This document shows positions 11,685 through 23,909 of a stretch of 64,000 nt of DNA, one piece after another. Source of the stretch: Trichopria drosophilae (taxonomy: Eukaryota > Arthropoda > Insecta > Hymenoptera > Diapriidae); assembly GCA_030407085.1 (NCBI GenBank), contig CM059582.1:25929001-25993000 (forward strand), read 5' to 3'. The notes beneath the pieces were generated by a model, which worked only from the letters and a program-made list of their open reading frames with translations, did not search any database and was not told the origin of the DNA. The position numbers were made by a program, and so were the translations under genes. Position 1 is the first letter of the stretch. Every line of letters begins with the position of its first letter.

Positions 11685-12245
11685 TTATTCCAAGCCTTTT
11701 TGTGGGGCTAACACATTCGCGTTAATAAGTGATGCTTGAATAATTCGTACGAACACGACCCATGTCCATTTTTTTGACCTTATAATTAGTGCAATTTTAT
11801 TACAATGCTGGTCGTGTAAATCAACCTCTCCCACGAATTTGTTATAAATAATTTTAAAAACATGAGGAAACGATAAATCCGTTTTCTCGCCTGTTTCCTT
11901 ATTATAATGCTTTACTGGCATCAGTGGCGTTGACTCTTTGATCCGATCATTCCTGAAAGTGACAGCTGCTCGTAAACCGAGGTTTTTCAAGTGCACGAAC
12001 AAATCAGGACTGGCAAATAGATTGTCAAAATAGACCTGATATTTAAGAAGCTTATGATGTGGTATTTTCAGCAACATTTTCTTGATCTCAACAACAATTC
12101 TACTGCCTTCTGAACAATTAGATAGATACTCGTTATTTTTAGACAATTCTCCACAATGAACATCGAAATGAAGTAAGAACCCGTTGGGACTGCATAATGT
12201 CCATATTTTTATCCCGAATCGAATGGGTTTAGATTTAATAAACTG
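11685..12245 (-). pseudogene. piggyBac transposase catalytic-domain fragment
   Basis: Read on the minus strand, the fragment starts with KPIRFGIKIW and a TLCSPNG segment (12155-12245). It continues with VYFDNLFASPDLFVHLKNLG and VGEVDLHDQ, and ends near RSKKWTWVVFVR...INANVL. These are hallmarks of the piggyBac DDE-type domain (DDE_Tnp_1_7). The Asp of YFDN and the Asp of DLHD are acidic positions conserved in the family. The frame ends in a stop soon after INANVL, the N-terminal third is missing, and no intact ends or TTAA target sites were found. This is a dead copy. Confidence 0.88.
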
Positions 12246-12589
12246 CTTAAGTTAATTTTTCCAAAAAATATCAGCATGGTTTTCTTCAATCCAGAGAGCA
12301 GTGGAAAATACGCCAAATCCTCAGCAGGTCATACAAATTTCGTAAAAATTGCGGCATATTTGTTTGCGCAAAATGTCTAAAAAATTGCACATATAATTTT
12401 ATCGATTAACAAAAAAGCTTGTAAAAAAAAAATAAAAAAGGCATAAATTACCAAAAAAATGATTCTCGATAAATGCCTACCTCTTTGCAGTGAGAATCGG
12501 ACAACGATTAGTAACATAGAATAAACGTCTAAAGGTATTTTTAGTTATTTTCTAATTTGATTCAAATTAAGTTACTATTGTATATTTTG

Positions 12590-12905
12590 TCCTGCATGTT
12601 GGATCCGCCATTCTCAATTTTTTAGATCGGATTCGTAATCAATTCGATCCCAAAAACTCCTGAATACCGAATTTCATTTAGATTCATGCTATTTCGCATT
12701 TTCATCCGCCATATTAGATCGGCCATTCGAATTTCAAATTTTTGAGCTCGGATTCGTAATCAGCGAACAGAAAACACCTGGAATACGGAGATCCATCTAG
12801 ATTCATGATATTTTGCATTTTCGGCCGCCATTTTCGATCCGCCATTTTAAATTTCAAAATGTTGAGTTGGCATTCGCAATCAGCGACCCCAAAAATCTAT
12901 TTAGA
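12590..12905 (-). repeat. Three head-to-tail units of the GGCGGA dispersed repeat
   Basis: Three diverged units (about 12600-12700, 12700-12830 and 12830-12905) carry GGATCCGCCAT or GATCGGCCAT, then GATTCGTAATCAGCGA. They are inverted relative to the first two units at 565-845. Unit length is about 125 bp. Confidence 0.75.
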
Positions 12906-14187
12906 AAATGTTAAAGAATTTCTTTAAAATCCGATTTCTGAAAAATTTCGAAAACTGTCTTTGGAAAAGCCACCATTTTGGATTTTCTGCGATCAAATAA
13001 TCCACTTCTATCGTTATATTTTCAGTACAGACATTTTATGCATTTTTTATGGAGTTTTCCATTCGTGTATACTCCGTTTTACCACTTAGATAAAAAAAAA
13101 AATAAAAAACTACTGTAAAAATGTAGTATTTTTTCAAATATTTTTGCCATTATTTAGTGTAAACATCAATTTTTTGCACCCATGAAAATGGTTGGAAAGG
13201 TACGTTACAACTTAATACTTAAATTATTTGCAATGCGACGAAAATGATGACGTTAATAAACAAGCAACAGTTTTGTTTGATAAGAAATAAGTTTAATACG
13301 ATCACAAATTAAAATAGTTTGAAGGACCGAACAATATAAGCTGATATTAATTGTCATTCAGTTTTATGCGAAGAATTCAAAGTAAATATTTTCGATTTTC
13401 CATTTCTTCAAAAATCTCATCATTAAACGCCAATAGTCATCATATAACTTTCCACTCACTTAATATTTTGTGATGGTCGTAAAGCATACGCTTCAAAAAT
13501 AGGGAACGACTAATAAGATGCTTATCAATATTGTAATATACGGTTGCTAAGAACAGAATCATCCCTCTGTAAAAAGTGACACGTGGCTGTAAATGGGCCA
13601 CACGTGTTTTAAAATGAACGAATTGGGTTCCGGTAATGACGGTGTCTTAACCATGCAACAAATTGCATCTAAAGTTCCTCAACTGATGCTGATATGAATG
13701 AAAGTCCTGATGCAGTATTATTACTAGAACTTAAATCATTGTGAAATCACGGGTAAATTCATCTTATATTCAAATTATATTGCTATCGCCAATAATTGGC
13801 ATAAAAATACAAAATGTGTTCCATGCAAGTATGTCAACATTTTTGTTTAGTAGAATATAAAAAAAAGCTCGCTTTAGTGATAATGATAAATTAAAAAAAA
13901 TACAATTTACTGTAATAATAGCTTTAATAGCCATGTAACATAACTTTATATTAAACACTTCTATTATCTAGGTAATCATTTCTCTATTTATATAATAAAA
14001 TAAGGATTTTGCAATAATTTGATTTCTCAAATAAACGCCAAGTTTCGTATATGTTTTATTTAATTTAAGGTTACTTAATAATTTTAATAAAATTAAAATC
14101 ATATATAATATGGATGATATTATAATATAAATATTTCAATAATTTAAATGGAAATGGGAAAATAAAATATTTTAATCCTATTACTTA
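12906..14187. other. AT-rich intergenic, one small palindrome
   Basis: No gene recognised. ACACGTGGC...GCCACACGTGT (about 13580-13611) is a small hairpin containing two CACGTG E-boxes. Confidence 0.5.
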
Positions 14188-14503
14188 TACACGGAGAAAA
14201 ATGACTCCGCTGGATTAGCTGATTCATATCAGCTAAAATTTTCGGCTGGAATTGCCGAAAATATCTGCAATTTTAGCTGTTTTTATTCCGGTAATGTAGC
14301 CTTAACCCTACTCAATTCGCGCTTAGCTCTAAATTTCCGCTACATTAGCAGATTTGTTCCGCTAAATTTGCGGACTTTTTCAGTAAATTTAGCTGAAATT
14401 ATCGGCTATCCCTAACGGAATTCCAACAGCTATCCCTATAGGATAAAATTGGTAGAATCTGCGGATTTTTCGGCTGATTTAGCCGGTTATTTTTCTCCGT
14501 GTA
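14188..14503. mobile_element. 316 bp MITE with TACACGGAGAAAAAT ends
   Basis: The left end TACACGGAGAAAAATGAC and the right end ATTTTTCTCCGTGTA are inverted copies of at least 15 bp. The interior repeats AGCTGAAATT/ATTAGCTGA, TTCGGCTG and TCCGCTAAATT words in both orientations, so the whole element can fold. There is no coding capacity. The superfamily is not decidable from the ends alone. Confidence 0.8.
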
Positions 14504-14782
14504 TTTAATATATGTATAATAATTATGTATTTGGCTAAATTTTTTGGACCTTCTGAAAAAGGACCAAACAAATGTAAACGAACTTCAACCAAACAAGTAC
14601 ATAAGTAAAGCAATGTTACATCTAATTATTTTTCACTTTCTTGTTTATATTTATGAAATAAGAAATTTATTACATGGAAAAGTTTACAAAGGCTGCTTAT
14701 AACAAAAAAAAAGGAATATCTATATAAATCATTAATGTGTAGTACCATGAAAACGTGAAAAGGATGATTAGATGACAATACA

Positions 14783-15024
14783 TACACGGGTAGAAATATT
14801 TGGCAATTGAAGCGAATATTTGTCTAGTCCTGCAAAATATACTTCGTAATATATAAACTGCGAATATTTGGTTAGTTTAGGGTATATAATTTGCTGTCTT
14901 TTATAGTGTTTTCGCTAGCGCAGCTAATATTTCGCCGTGTTTGCAAATCAGTTGGCTAGAATAGCGATGTCTCTTCCAGCAAATGTTATTTCGCTGAAAT
15001 AGCCATCACATTTCTTTCCGTGTA
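14783..15024. mobile_element. ~242 bp MITE related to the 14188 element
   Basis: The ends TACACGGGTAGAAAT and ATTTCTTTCCGTGTA are inverted with two mismatches and resemble those of the element at 14188-14503. The interior repeats GCGAATATTTG and AGCAAAT/ATTTGCT words. Two related hairpin elements thus lie 280 bp apart. Confidence 0.7.
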
Positions 15025-15954
15025 CAGTTCCTGCCAAGAGGTCCAAGTAAAGAACACCTGAAACAGTTCAAATCGGTTAACGATAGTACACAAATATTAT
15101 AACAGTTGGCGTTCCAAGGGCCATTCTGTAAAAGAAATGGGATTCAAATTAATGTGCAATAATTTTAGAGTATTACTGTATGCTTTAAATACATTCTCAA
15201 AATGGTAAAAATCGTGCAAATTTCTGAATTATTTGTCGCATAACAATACCTTTTTTTTTAATTTGAAATTGGATACTTTGATTTTAATAAAATCTTACGA
15301 TGAAAACGCATGCACGTGAAACATATATTGTTAACAGGAAGGTTACGGAAAGGGAAATCAAATCTTCATATCCAATGATGTCATTCAATACTTCGTCATG
15401 GCCACCCCATTTGAAGTTTAATATACGCTTCAATGTACATCGAAATAGCTTTTTAGCCCTGTCAAACGAAAAAACCCCTTTCACAATATCGGACGATTAA
15501 AATGATAGGAAAACATACACTTTAGCCATACAAGTTGTATAGAATCAATTATTTTTACATTGATTTATTAGACGTTCGAATTACAATGTACTTTTCAAAT
15601 CTATTATAGCCGTTCATGATTAAAAAAAAATCGAAAAGTAATTAAAGACATTCATTTTCTAGAGTAATGCTCGTAACACTCAGATGTTCTAGGGCTATTT
15701 ATCAAGTTCTTCTTTGTTCATTACAATGCACCCTCGGTATATCAGCATGTTTTAGATCTACTGCAGCTGTTCGTTAATTTAGTAATCCCATCTACAGAAG
15801 TTTAGTGAAAGCTTATTGATGTTCATTGAAGTAACATAATATTAAATGTAGGTAAAAAGTAAATATATCCAAAGTCATTGTTATTTTTACTCAAAGGCAT
15901 TCTTAAAATTTTAAAATAGAAAATATAATTCATCTTAATGTTCCGAAAATATCT
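15025..15954. other. Intergenic, nothing recognised
   Basis: The overlapping ORFs on the two strands near 15284-15500 have no recognisable domain. Confidence 0.45.
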
Positions 15955-16125
15955 TTTCCGCCCGGGCGCGAGTGCGCATGCACACTTCGTTCTCATTACT
16001 CCCTAGGGACGGAAAGTATCGCCAGCGGAAGTAATGGATGGGGTCGGGAGAAAAATAGCGTATGCCACGCGGGAGGCAGCAAACCTCCCGCTCAGGAATC
16101 GCGCGCTTTCCTCCCTTGAAGCATA
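15955..16125. other. GC-rich island in AT-rich surroundings
   Basis: The stretch from CCGCCCGGGCGCG to CGCGCGCTTTCCTCCC is sharply GC-rich and contains the hairpin GCGGGAGG...CCTCCCGC (about 16068-16091). A related GGGAGG...CCTCCC segment lies at 19641-19715. It is probably part of a transposon rather than a promoter, since no gene follows. Confidence 0.35.
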
Positions 16126-16829
16126 ATATACTATTAAATCATAGGAGTTACCCTAGACTATTTTGAGTGCTAATGAGACATCGCTACTTTTAGTTCGGAC
16201 TTATCCTGAAAATTCGGCTTTTATCTCCATCCCAAAACATGCCTCGGACATTTCTGAAATTCTTATGGAATAATTGAAGCAATTAATACACTTGATATGA
16301 TTCAGGCATTACTGTATGAAAAAATACTCAATAGAACATCATAAGCATTAGTATAAAAATATATAATTTGTGCAAATTTATCACATCAACCAAAAATTCT
16401 GAGCGTCGATACATCGCGATCTGTTCTTATCTTTGTATACAAATCTACTAATGCACCAGATAAAGTTATTTATATTAGCTGTCGATGTAAACAATGCCTT
16501 CGGTAAACCGATTCGGTATTTTGGTTTTGAAAATAAGACAAATTTTAACTGAATTGGAGTACATTTTACTTCATAAGTTGGTTTCAGTTTCTCTGCCTCA
16601 GATTTTTACAGAAAATACAAAAAATCACATTCGCAGAAAAAACATTTACGCATATGTTTCATACGATATTTTATGTCACTTGCGTGCGTAAAATGCGACC
16701 GACAAATGTCAAAAGTGTGTAAAATAGCATTTTACGAATCGAATGGCATAAATAACATTATAGATCCAGCAAGTGTAAAATGGCCATTTTACATCTCCTT
16801 TTGCGGGCGTATTAGGTAAGGATTGGACT
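16126..16829. other. Intergenic, scattered GTAAAAT/ATTTTAC words
   Basis: No gene recognised. The last ~150 bp contain palindromes such as GTAAAATGGCCATTTTAC (about 16776-16793) and lead into the palindromic block that follows. Confidence 0.4.
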
Positions 16830-17120
16830 AAAATCATCATTTCTAAAAATGTATCGAAATAGTTATTTTTGTATCAAGGACGTAAAATGGAGTTTTACGA
16901 CTAGGGTGAAAATTCTACGCCTGAGATTCGAACATAGTTTTTTGATGCAGTAAGCGTAAAATATTTTACGCCTCGATTTGCGAGCCTAAAATACCAATTT
17001 CACGCCTTCGTGGTAAAAATGACCATTTTACGCCTATACTGCATCAAAAAATACTGTTCGCGCCATGGGCGTAAGACTGTATTTTACGCCCTTGGTAAAA
17101 AAGGTACTATTACGCAAAAA
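16830..17120. repeat. Nested palindromic element built on GGCGTAAAAT / ATTTTACGCC
   Basis: An outer pair (TCAAGGACGTAAAATGGAG near 16873; ATTTTACGCCCTTGG near 17082) encloses an inner pair (TTTTTTGATGCAGTA near 16939; TACTGCATCAAAAAA near 17037). Both are inverted. Several more GCGTAAAAT/ATTTTACGC copies sit between them. Similar words reappear near 19790-19900. It looks like a hairpin MITE. Confidence 0.6.
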
Positions 17121-18137
17121 CCCGTACACATAAGACATACTTCATAGAATATCTATAGTTGGTGACTGCCTTATGGTCGAATGAAAGTCCACTTCTGTAA
17201 CGGGAGCAATGCTCATAAGAAAATAGAGCTTATATAACTATAACTGTGCAGTTTATCTAGTATCCGGTGACAATTTTCTGTACGCATTCATTTAAGTGAA
17301 TTTCAGTGAACAATGAATTAATTTAAACGAACAAAAAAAGTTCACCAGGCATAAAATTCAAAACTGGAAAGACTTGGCAAGTTAAAATTTATATAATAGA
17401 AGTCCTCCACTGTAGGGCAAAGATTTGTTCGAGATTTCGACTGTATGTGTCTGCTATGCAAAGTGCTTCAAAATTAGAGACATTATTTGCATCAGTCCAC
17501 CATAAATAAGGCATTTTTGTGCTTTACCAACCTGAGACATAAAATGGAGACTGCAAAAGTCTATGCATTTAAGACGTTTCCATTTTGATACGCTTGATTC
17601 GGCAACTCTCGTCTCGAAGCTAACATAACCTATTCCAATTTTTGAAATATTTCAATAGTTTCTTGAAGAGCGGTTTGTTGTTACTACCCTTGTTTTAATG
17701 GTATCTAATTTCTAGTGTAATAAATACCGGAAAGCAATTTTCACAAATATTACAAATTGAACATTGAATAATTATTCATTTTTTACACAATCGATATACT
17801 TTTAGGTTATGTATCGGACAGTACACATATGAATGAATACATGCAAACTATGATTGGAGACTGTAGACACTTCTATGGTCTCAAGTCTTTTATAACATAT
17901 CTTTATGAGACATTCGAAAATGTCTTGATAATGGGAACAAAATGTCTCAAGCTGAGACACTCGTTTTTGCAATGTTTACGCTATGCGTTGGATCAAACAA
18001 ATTTACCAAAGTTGTAAATCACATTGTAACTTCCTCCTCCGTGTTCAATTGCGCATGAAGTCCCTTCAGTCATTTAATGTAATTCAGTAATTTATGTATC
18101 TCATTCAGTTGAAAAATGTCAAATCACTATTTCCTAT
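17121..18137. other. Intergenic, nothing recognised
   Basis: Short TGAGAC/GTCTCA words recur between 17530 and 17970, but no clear unit can be drawn. No gene recognised. Confidence 0.4.
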
Positions 18138-18314
18138 CCCAACGGGCACGAAAGTCCCGAATGTTTTCCGTTCATAAAACGTTAAATGTCTGCAACATGG
18201 ATGAAACGTTTATAAAACGCTCCGTAAAAGTTGCAGACATAAAACGTTTTAGGAACGTTTCTGGAACATTCTAAAAACGTTTTAGCAACATTTGGGTCCA
18301 TCGTGCCCGTTGGG
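18138..18314. mobile_element. 177 bp MITE with CCCAACGGGCACG ends
   Basis: The left end CCCAACGGGCACGA and the right end TCGTGCCCGTTGGGA are inverted copies. The interior contains repeated AAAACGTTT and GCAACAT words in both directions. No coding capacity. Confidence 0.82.
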
Positions 18315-19066
18315 ATTTGTACCTCCATTTCTGCATTTATTGAACTTAATGGTTTTAATGGCGGGGGAAGACTTCCAAAGGGAATAACTGGTTAATAGAG
18401 ACTCAGATAGAGAAAAGATACTGTATTTGGATAAGACAATTATTTGTAATATTGGTAATAGTTACATCGCGTACTAATCATATGTACGAAATTATAGCTA
18501 TGTTTACTAAAAAAATGGTTTAGCTAACAAATTAATTGGGTCAGAGCCATTTACGAAGTATTTGCTGGAATGTAAATAACTCAAATTTAAAAATAATTTA
18601 AATATATGTTTCTTGGTAAAATACGACAAAATTACATGACTTTTTTTTAGATCTTAAAAAGATGTTGTATTTGTTGAAATCAATAAAAAAGGAGTAAGGG
18701 TATAAAAAAGTACCGGTTACTACGATATTTTGTAATACATTACAAAATTATTAGTTAGTTACACCTGTTATACTACTTAGTTGGACTAGTCAATACCGTT
18801 AACTTAGATTGTAAATACCCTATAAATACAGGATATACTATAAATAAGCAGGAATTCCTGAACAGCAAGCTAGCCTTACAATGCTTATTATAGTTTCCCA
18901 TTTTTTGACGTCGCTAAAAATGAATCCTCAATGATGGATCTTATACACAACCACGAGGATTTTAGTGTTCTAAGCGGAAAAGCAATTTCATCCTGTGCTT
19001 ATGGTATTTCAGACTCTTTCAAAGATTCTAAGAGGACGAAAGTTAAAAATAATATTACATTTATAA
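18315..19066. other. Intergenic, nothing recognised
   Basis: AT-rich, with no ORF or repeat I can support. Confidence 0.45.
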
Positions 19067-19205
19067 GTGGATATAAACTTTAGATATTCGGTCCCTTTAC
19101 TTTAAAAAATTAGAAAAGAAAAAAAGGATTCGACTTTAAAACTTGTACCTTATTTTTTTTCTGTACTTTAAAGTGACCGTAATATCTAAAGTTTATATCC
19201 AATTA
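19067..19205. repeat. Inverted repeat, ~40 bp arms
   Basis: GGATATAAACTTTAGATATT (19070-19089) has an exact reverse copy near 19181-19200, and the match continues with small gaps to CGGTC and CTTTA on the inner side. The loop is about 60 bp. Confidence 0.7.
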
Positions 19206-19425
19206 TACTTATTTAAAACGGTTGAGAAATTTTACGCATTATATAATATTACGTTGATTTTCATCATTAAATGTGATTTCATATCCAGTCACACTTCAAT
19301 TCCATTTTTAGTCAATCAAACTACGATATAAACTTGCATAAATAGAAGTATATTTTAATATCAATTAAGCGCATTGCTTTGATATAGTAATCCTGAACGA
19401 AAGTAAAAGATACAAAATAGTAGTT

Positions 19426-19496
19426 TACGTACGGCTTTTTCGTGCGTAAAGTTTACTTTACGCATAAGTTTACTTTGCGCACCGAAAAGACGTACA
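19426..19496. repeat. Short hairpin, GTACGNCTTTTTCG type
   Basis: Left TACGTACGGCTTTTTCGTGCG and right CGCACCGAAAAGACGTACATA are inverted with a few changes. GTTTACTTTACGC-type words fill the loop. Confidence 0.55.
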
Positions 19497-19530
19497 TAAT
19501 AGTATATTACTCAACGAGGGAGGTAAAATA

Positions 19531-19612
19531 AAGAATGTCTCAGACTGCGTGTAATTTTTACCCGAGGCGAAGCCGAGGGCGAGAAACAGGCAGTCTGAGG
19601 CATTCTTTGTTA
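19531..19612. repeat. Hairpin with 19 bp stem
   Basis: AAAGAATGTCTCAGACTGC and GCAGTCTGAGGCATTCTTT pair with one mismatch. The loop contains CCGAGGCGAAGCCGAGGGCG. It could be a small hairpin transposon or an RNA hairpin. Confidence 0.6.
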
Positions 19613-22514
19613 CTTCCCGAGGGAAGTATACGATTTTTCTTTATGGCCGGGAGGGTAAGCGGCATCTTTCCTTCCGCTTGCGGGAGGAAAGTTGCTGCTT
19701 TCCTCCCGGTGTGAAGAAAACTCTTTTTTAATGCGATTTACGAAACAGGTGAATTTGTTTAATGAAATTGAACGGTTTCTAATTATTTTCGGTCCGTGTG
19801 GGCGTAAAATTCGATTTTACTCTCCAATTTACGGGCGTAAAAGTGCGTTTTATGCTCCTAAAGTAGATATGGTTAATATAGAAATTCTCTATTCTTTGAG
19901 TTTTACATTCCACTAAAAAAATCAAGTTTTACACTCGCTGAGGCAAAAACCATTATTATTTCAACAGTTCAAGCGTGAGGCTCGATTTGCCGTCCTAGAA
20001 CAATACTTTCGATCCTAATATACTAATATTATCGAGGACCACACCTGTCGTATTAAAAAATATAAAATCTATCACGTGCAAAATAGTAATCTCCAAGGAG
20101 TGTCCTTATCGCAATTGCAAATACGTTGCAAAACTGCTCAAAGAATTGCGCTTAATTACAGCACATTGCATTTAATTCGCGATAAAGAAAGGCATTGCGG
20201 TAATCCGTTAGAATTACATTGGGTAAATTGACATAAAAGAGAGCAGTTGCTTTTTCTGCCGCTAGAACACTAACATGGCACTTGAAAATCTCGTTTCTTT
20301 CTCGTTAGATTGATGCGCTTCCGATTCGTACATTAGCAATCTCATATTTTTAGAAATCATAACTGCAATTACATGCATGCAGTTATTATAAATATAGTAA
20401 ACGAAAATCGATTGAAATATATTGATAATATATGAGTGAGTGATGTTTGAATTTCATTTTTTAAACATATATAATTTTTCTACATTGCGCATCATATTGA
20501 ACCTATAAGGAGGTATTAAAAATCTCTTCCTTGATTGTATCCAAAAACTCAAAGGGTCTAATAATTGACCATGACTTCATCTGAATGTACTTTTCAGAAT
20601 ATTACAGTTTAGAGTTTTTCTTTATACTAATTCCTACAACGTTGAAAATAATTCGTGAATTATTCTTTCGCGTGACGAAACACAATTTATGTATTTGGAG
20701 GAGTTCAAACCTGAATATTTTTCAAATAATTTTTCTTTGAACAGGAGGTTTTAATTCGATTTAATTGATTCCTATTCAGTTTTTGAATAGAATAGTAGGT
20801 AAGCAGGAACCCCAAGTTTCTATCTTGATGAGCTATTTCTATATTTATTCAATAATTTGGAGTTTTATTAATGTGTAGAATAAGAACGTTTTAAAAGAAA
20901 ATGGGCTGAAATGCAGATTATCCACTAACTAACCTAGTAGCGCCATCAGACGACGTTGTAAGAAACCTTCGACGTTTACGTACAAGCAAAAGGTACGATA
21001 ATATTTATTAAATATTATGTGTAAATATATGACAGATTATACAAATAGATGGTACATCACATATTTGAACGCAAATGCATAATACATGTATATTAGTTTT
21101 GAATGACGAAAAGCATTATTATTGTTATTAATATAGATGTAAAAAAAGTTTTATGTTTGATATGTGTTAGTATTTCATACAAATCACAGTATTTTATGCG
21201 TGTAAAAATGAATATTTGTCCTCTTTTCTAACTTTTTTTCTAATTATTTAGAAACTAAACTTCTTCTTAACTGAAAAATGACTTTATCGACAGTTGAAAG
21301 TTTGAATCGATAATGTCACTTTCTACCAACCAAGTAACTACAAATTTCAGTAATAAGGAGTTATAAAAATTGATTTTTCACAGAAATCATAATTAAATAT
21401 TAATATTTTATTTATAGCAATGATAGTAGGTGAGGATATACTTCATACAAGTAAAACGTAATTCATATTAATTCAGGTATTCTCCGTGAATTTGAATATG
21501 TCTGTTTCTAGTAAAATTGAAAGCTCCAATATTTCTTACATTTTATAAAATATTGAATTTATTATAGAAGCAATAAATAGGAATTGATCATAATTACTGG
21601 AAAGAAATTTTTCCTAGTTCAAAAACTTCGTAATGAATTGCTGATTAACTTCTTCAGAATTTTTCCGGAAATGAAGCAAATCAATTAGAATATTGGTTGC
21701 AACGTTCGAATTTTAAAAAATTGATTTTAAAAAATCATGTTCAATTTACATTTCTTTATATATAAAGCACGACGTAAACAAGGTGGCACCGATCGCAAAA
21801 GCACGTGGTTTTGGCGCCCAAATCCACCAAGCCATAAATATAATAAATTTACTTCAACTTAATGATGTGTATACTTCACAGAAAAAATTAAGTCTTACAA
21901 CTAGAATTCCCACAAAAATTGGCTTAAATTTATTCATTAAGTCAGAATATGGTCTTAAAACAAATTCTTACTGTCTTGAAATTTAAAGGAAGTATTATAG
22001 TTATCATTTCTCCAAGTAGGCTTTATTAACAGCTTAAAATATGACAATCATGATGATTGTTTTAAGATTTGTAGTTTAATTTTTCTTCAAGCCATAAGAA
22101 AGACGTAAATTAAATGGTAACTACGATCTTGTTTCAGAGAAACCCGCAATAAGAGTAAATAATATAAACAATAACGACCTTACAAAACGAAACAGGTCGA
22201 TGGTTCTGAGCAATTTTTTTATCACATCCAACCACACGTAAAGTTTTACAGATTTTGTTTTATGTAAAGTTGTGCCTCGTATGACAATATATAGAAATTA
22301 AGAAGTATAGTGTTCCGTTCCCGTTTCGAATTTACCACTGTATCAGTGCTCAACATTTTTTCTCGGAGTGAAAGGGAGTATTTTTAAATACTTCAGTGAC
22401 ATAGTGAATCTTTTTATGATTTTGAAAATGACAAGTGTGTTTAAGTTCGGGTTTGATTCCAAAGCCCAAATTCTGAACAATATCTAATTTGTTGTACTAT
22501 ATTTTAGACACATA
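19613..22514. other. Intergenic, nothing firm
   Basis: A GC-rich GGGAGG...CCTCCC hairpin (19641-19715) resembles that at 16070-16120, and GGCGTAAAA words follow to about 19930. The rest, to 22514, is AT-rich without a supported feature. Confidence 0.4.
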
Positions 22515-23050
22515 ATAAGGTAATTGTACCATTAAATTTGACCTTGAAGGTTATTTCGAGGTCAAGTTTATTTTTTTAAATGTAAATCCCTGTTTTTTCT
22601 CATGGATTCGGAAAGACCACAACATTTCTGAAAGCTACTTGGGATGGTCAACATTGATTTAAATTGATTGCAGAGTGCGACGCGAACATTTTGAAATTCA
22701 AAAATCAAATTACGCATAAATGTTCATGTAAATCATTAATAGAAGTAACAGGAAACTGCTAATCGGTTAAAAGAGTTTTCAGAGTGCCATGTAATATCAT
22801 TGTTCCGGGTGGAAAATATAAAACTTTTCGTTGCCACATCCGATATATTTATAAATACCGGACTTTTAAGTTAGACCTTGAAATGACCTTGCCGGAAAAA
22901 TCGAGCATATCATATTCGGGGGTAAAATTTTATGCTTTTTCCGAATGCGTGAGAAAAAATAGGGGTTTCCATTAAAAAAAACAAACTTGACCTTGAAATA
23001 ACCTTCAAAGTCTTGTTCAAAGTCAAATTTAATATCGCCATTAAATAGCC
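22515..23050. repeat. Inverted-repeat element with GACCTTGAA words
   Basis: The left arm (about 22515-22615: ATTAAATTTGACCTTGAAGG, AGGTCAAGTTTATTTTTTT, GATTCGGAAAG) is an inverted copy of the right arm (about 22930-23050), with roughly 100 bp matching at moderate identity. The inner ~320 bp do not match. GACCTTGAA also occurs between the arms. The following sequence ends in GGGACTTTTGGATCATCCTG, a style seen at transposon ends. Confidence 0.65.
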
Positions 23051-23643
23051 AGGGAAAAATCCTTCAATTTTTGTTTGAAATATTTTGCGCGAAAATGTCC
23101 TCTAGCTGAGATATTTTGGTGTTCCGGGACTTTTGGATCATCCTGTAAATATTTGATATATTCTTAATTCATTTCATTCTATTTTTTGATTTCTGTATAG
23201 TTTGTTCTTTCTTATTATGTCTAATTTTTGTAAATATAGACATGTAATTCACAATCGGTGCCGTTTATCTCTACGCAAACTGTTTACGAGTAATAACAAA
23301 ATTCAATAATGTTTTAAATCTATGAATTATTTTTGCAGATATACGAATTTAATCATAGAAACATAATTGAAATTTAAATATAATGTTCCAGGGATGCACT
23401 ATGAGAGAATATATGATTAATGCCAGCAGGGGTTAAAAGGGATTTCAACATTATCAACACCTTTCAATTTCTTTGAATTCTTTTTTTTGGCGGCATTCAA
23501 TGGGAATAAGTGAAATTTGAAAAGCAAAGATTTCATTCCAAATAATTCCATTAAAAAATACTTATTCCTCCTTTATCGCATTCTTTCCTATTATGTTTAT
23601 CTATATACAAAATCTGGAAGTACATGGCATATTAGAACCTATG
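23051..23643. other. Intergenic, nothing recognised
   Basis: AT-rich, with no supported feature. Confidence 0.4.
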
Positions 23644-23909
23644 TACAGTAGAACCCCGCTGGATTGTCACGGTCGGTTCCGAGTCTTCCCCGCAAACCCC
23701 GCTGGACTGTCGGCAATAGGGGAAGCATCGTTTACACCTTTACGCCATAATCACGTGACGTTCATAACCAATCACAGACAATCTCTGTGCTTCCTACTGT
23801 GACTCTAAACCGATGCGTACGTCTAACTAGACACGCCCCTGAGTTGACGAGCGGCGTGGTGGCGGTAAAGGGATTCCGAAAAATGCCAATCCAGCGGGAT
23901 TCTACTGTA
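23644..23909. mobile_element. Pogo/Tigger-like MITE, CAGTAGAACCCCGCTGGATTG ends
   Basis: Left CAGTAGAACCCCGCTGGATT and right AATCCAGCGGGATTCTACTG are inverted copies with one change, flanked by TA on both sides. A CAGTA terminus with TA target duplication is the pattern of pogo/Tigger elements of the Tc1/mariner superfamily. About 266 bp with its TA flanks and no transposase. Confidence 0.8.
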
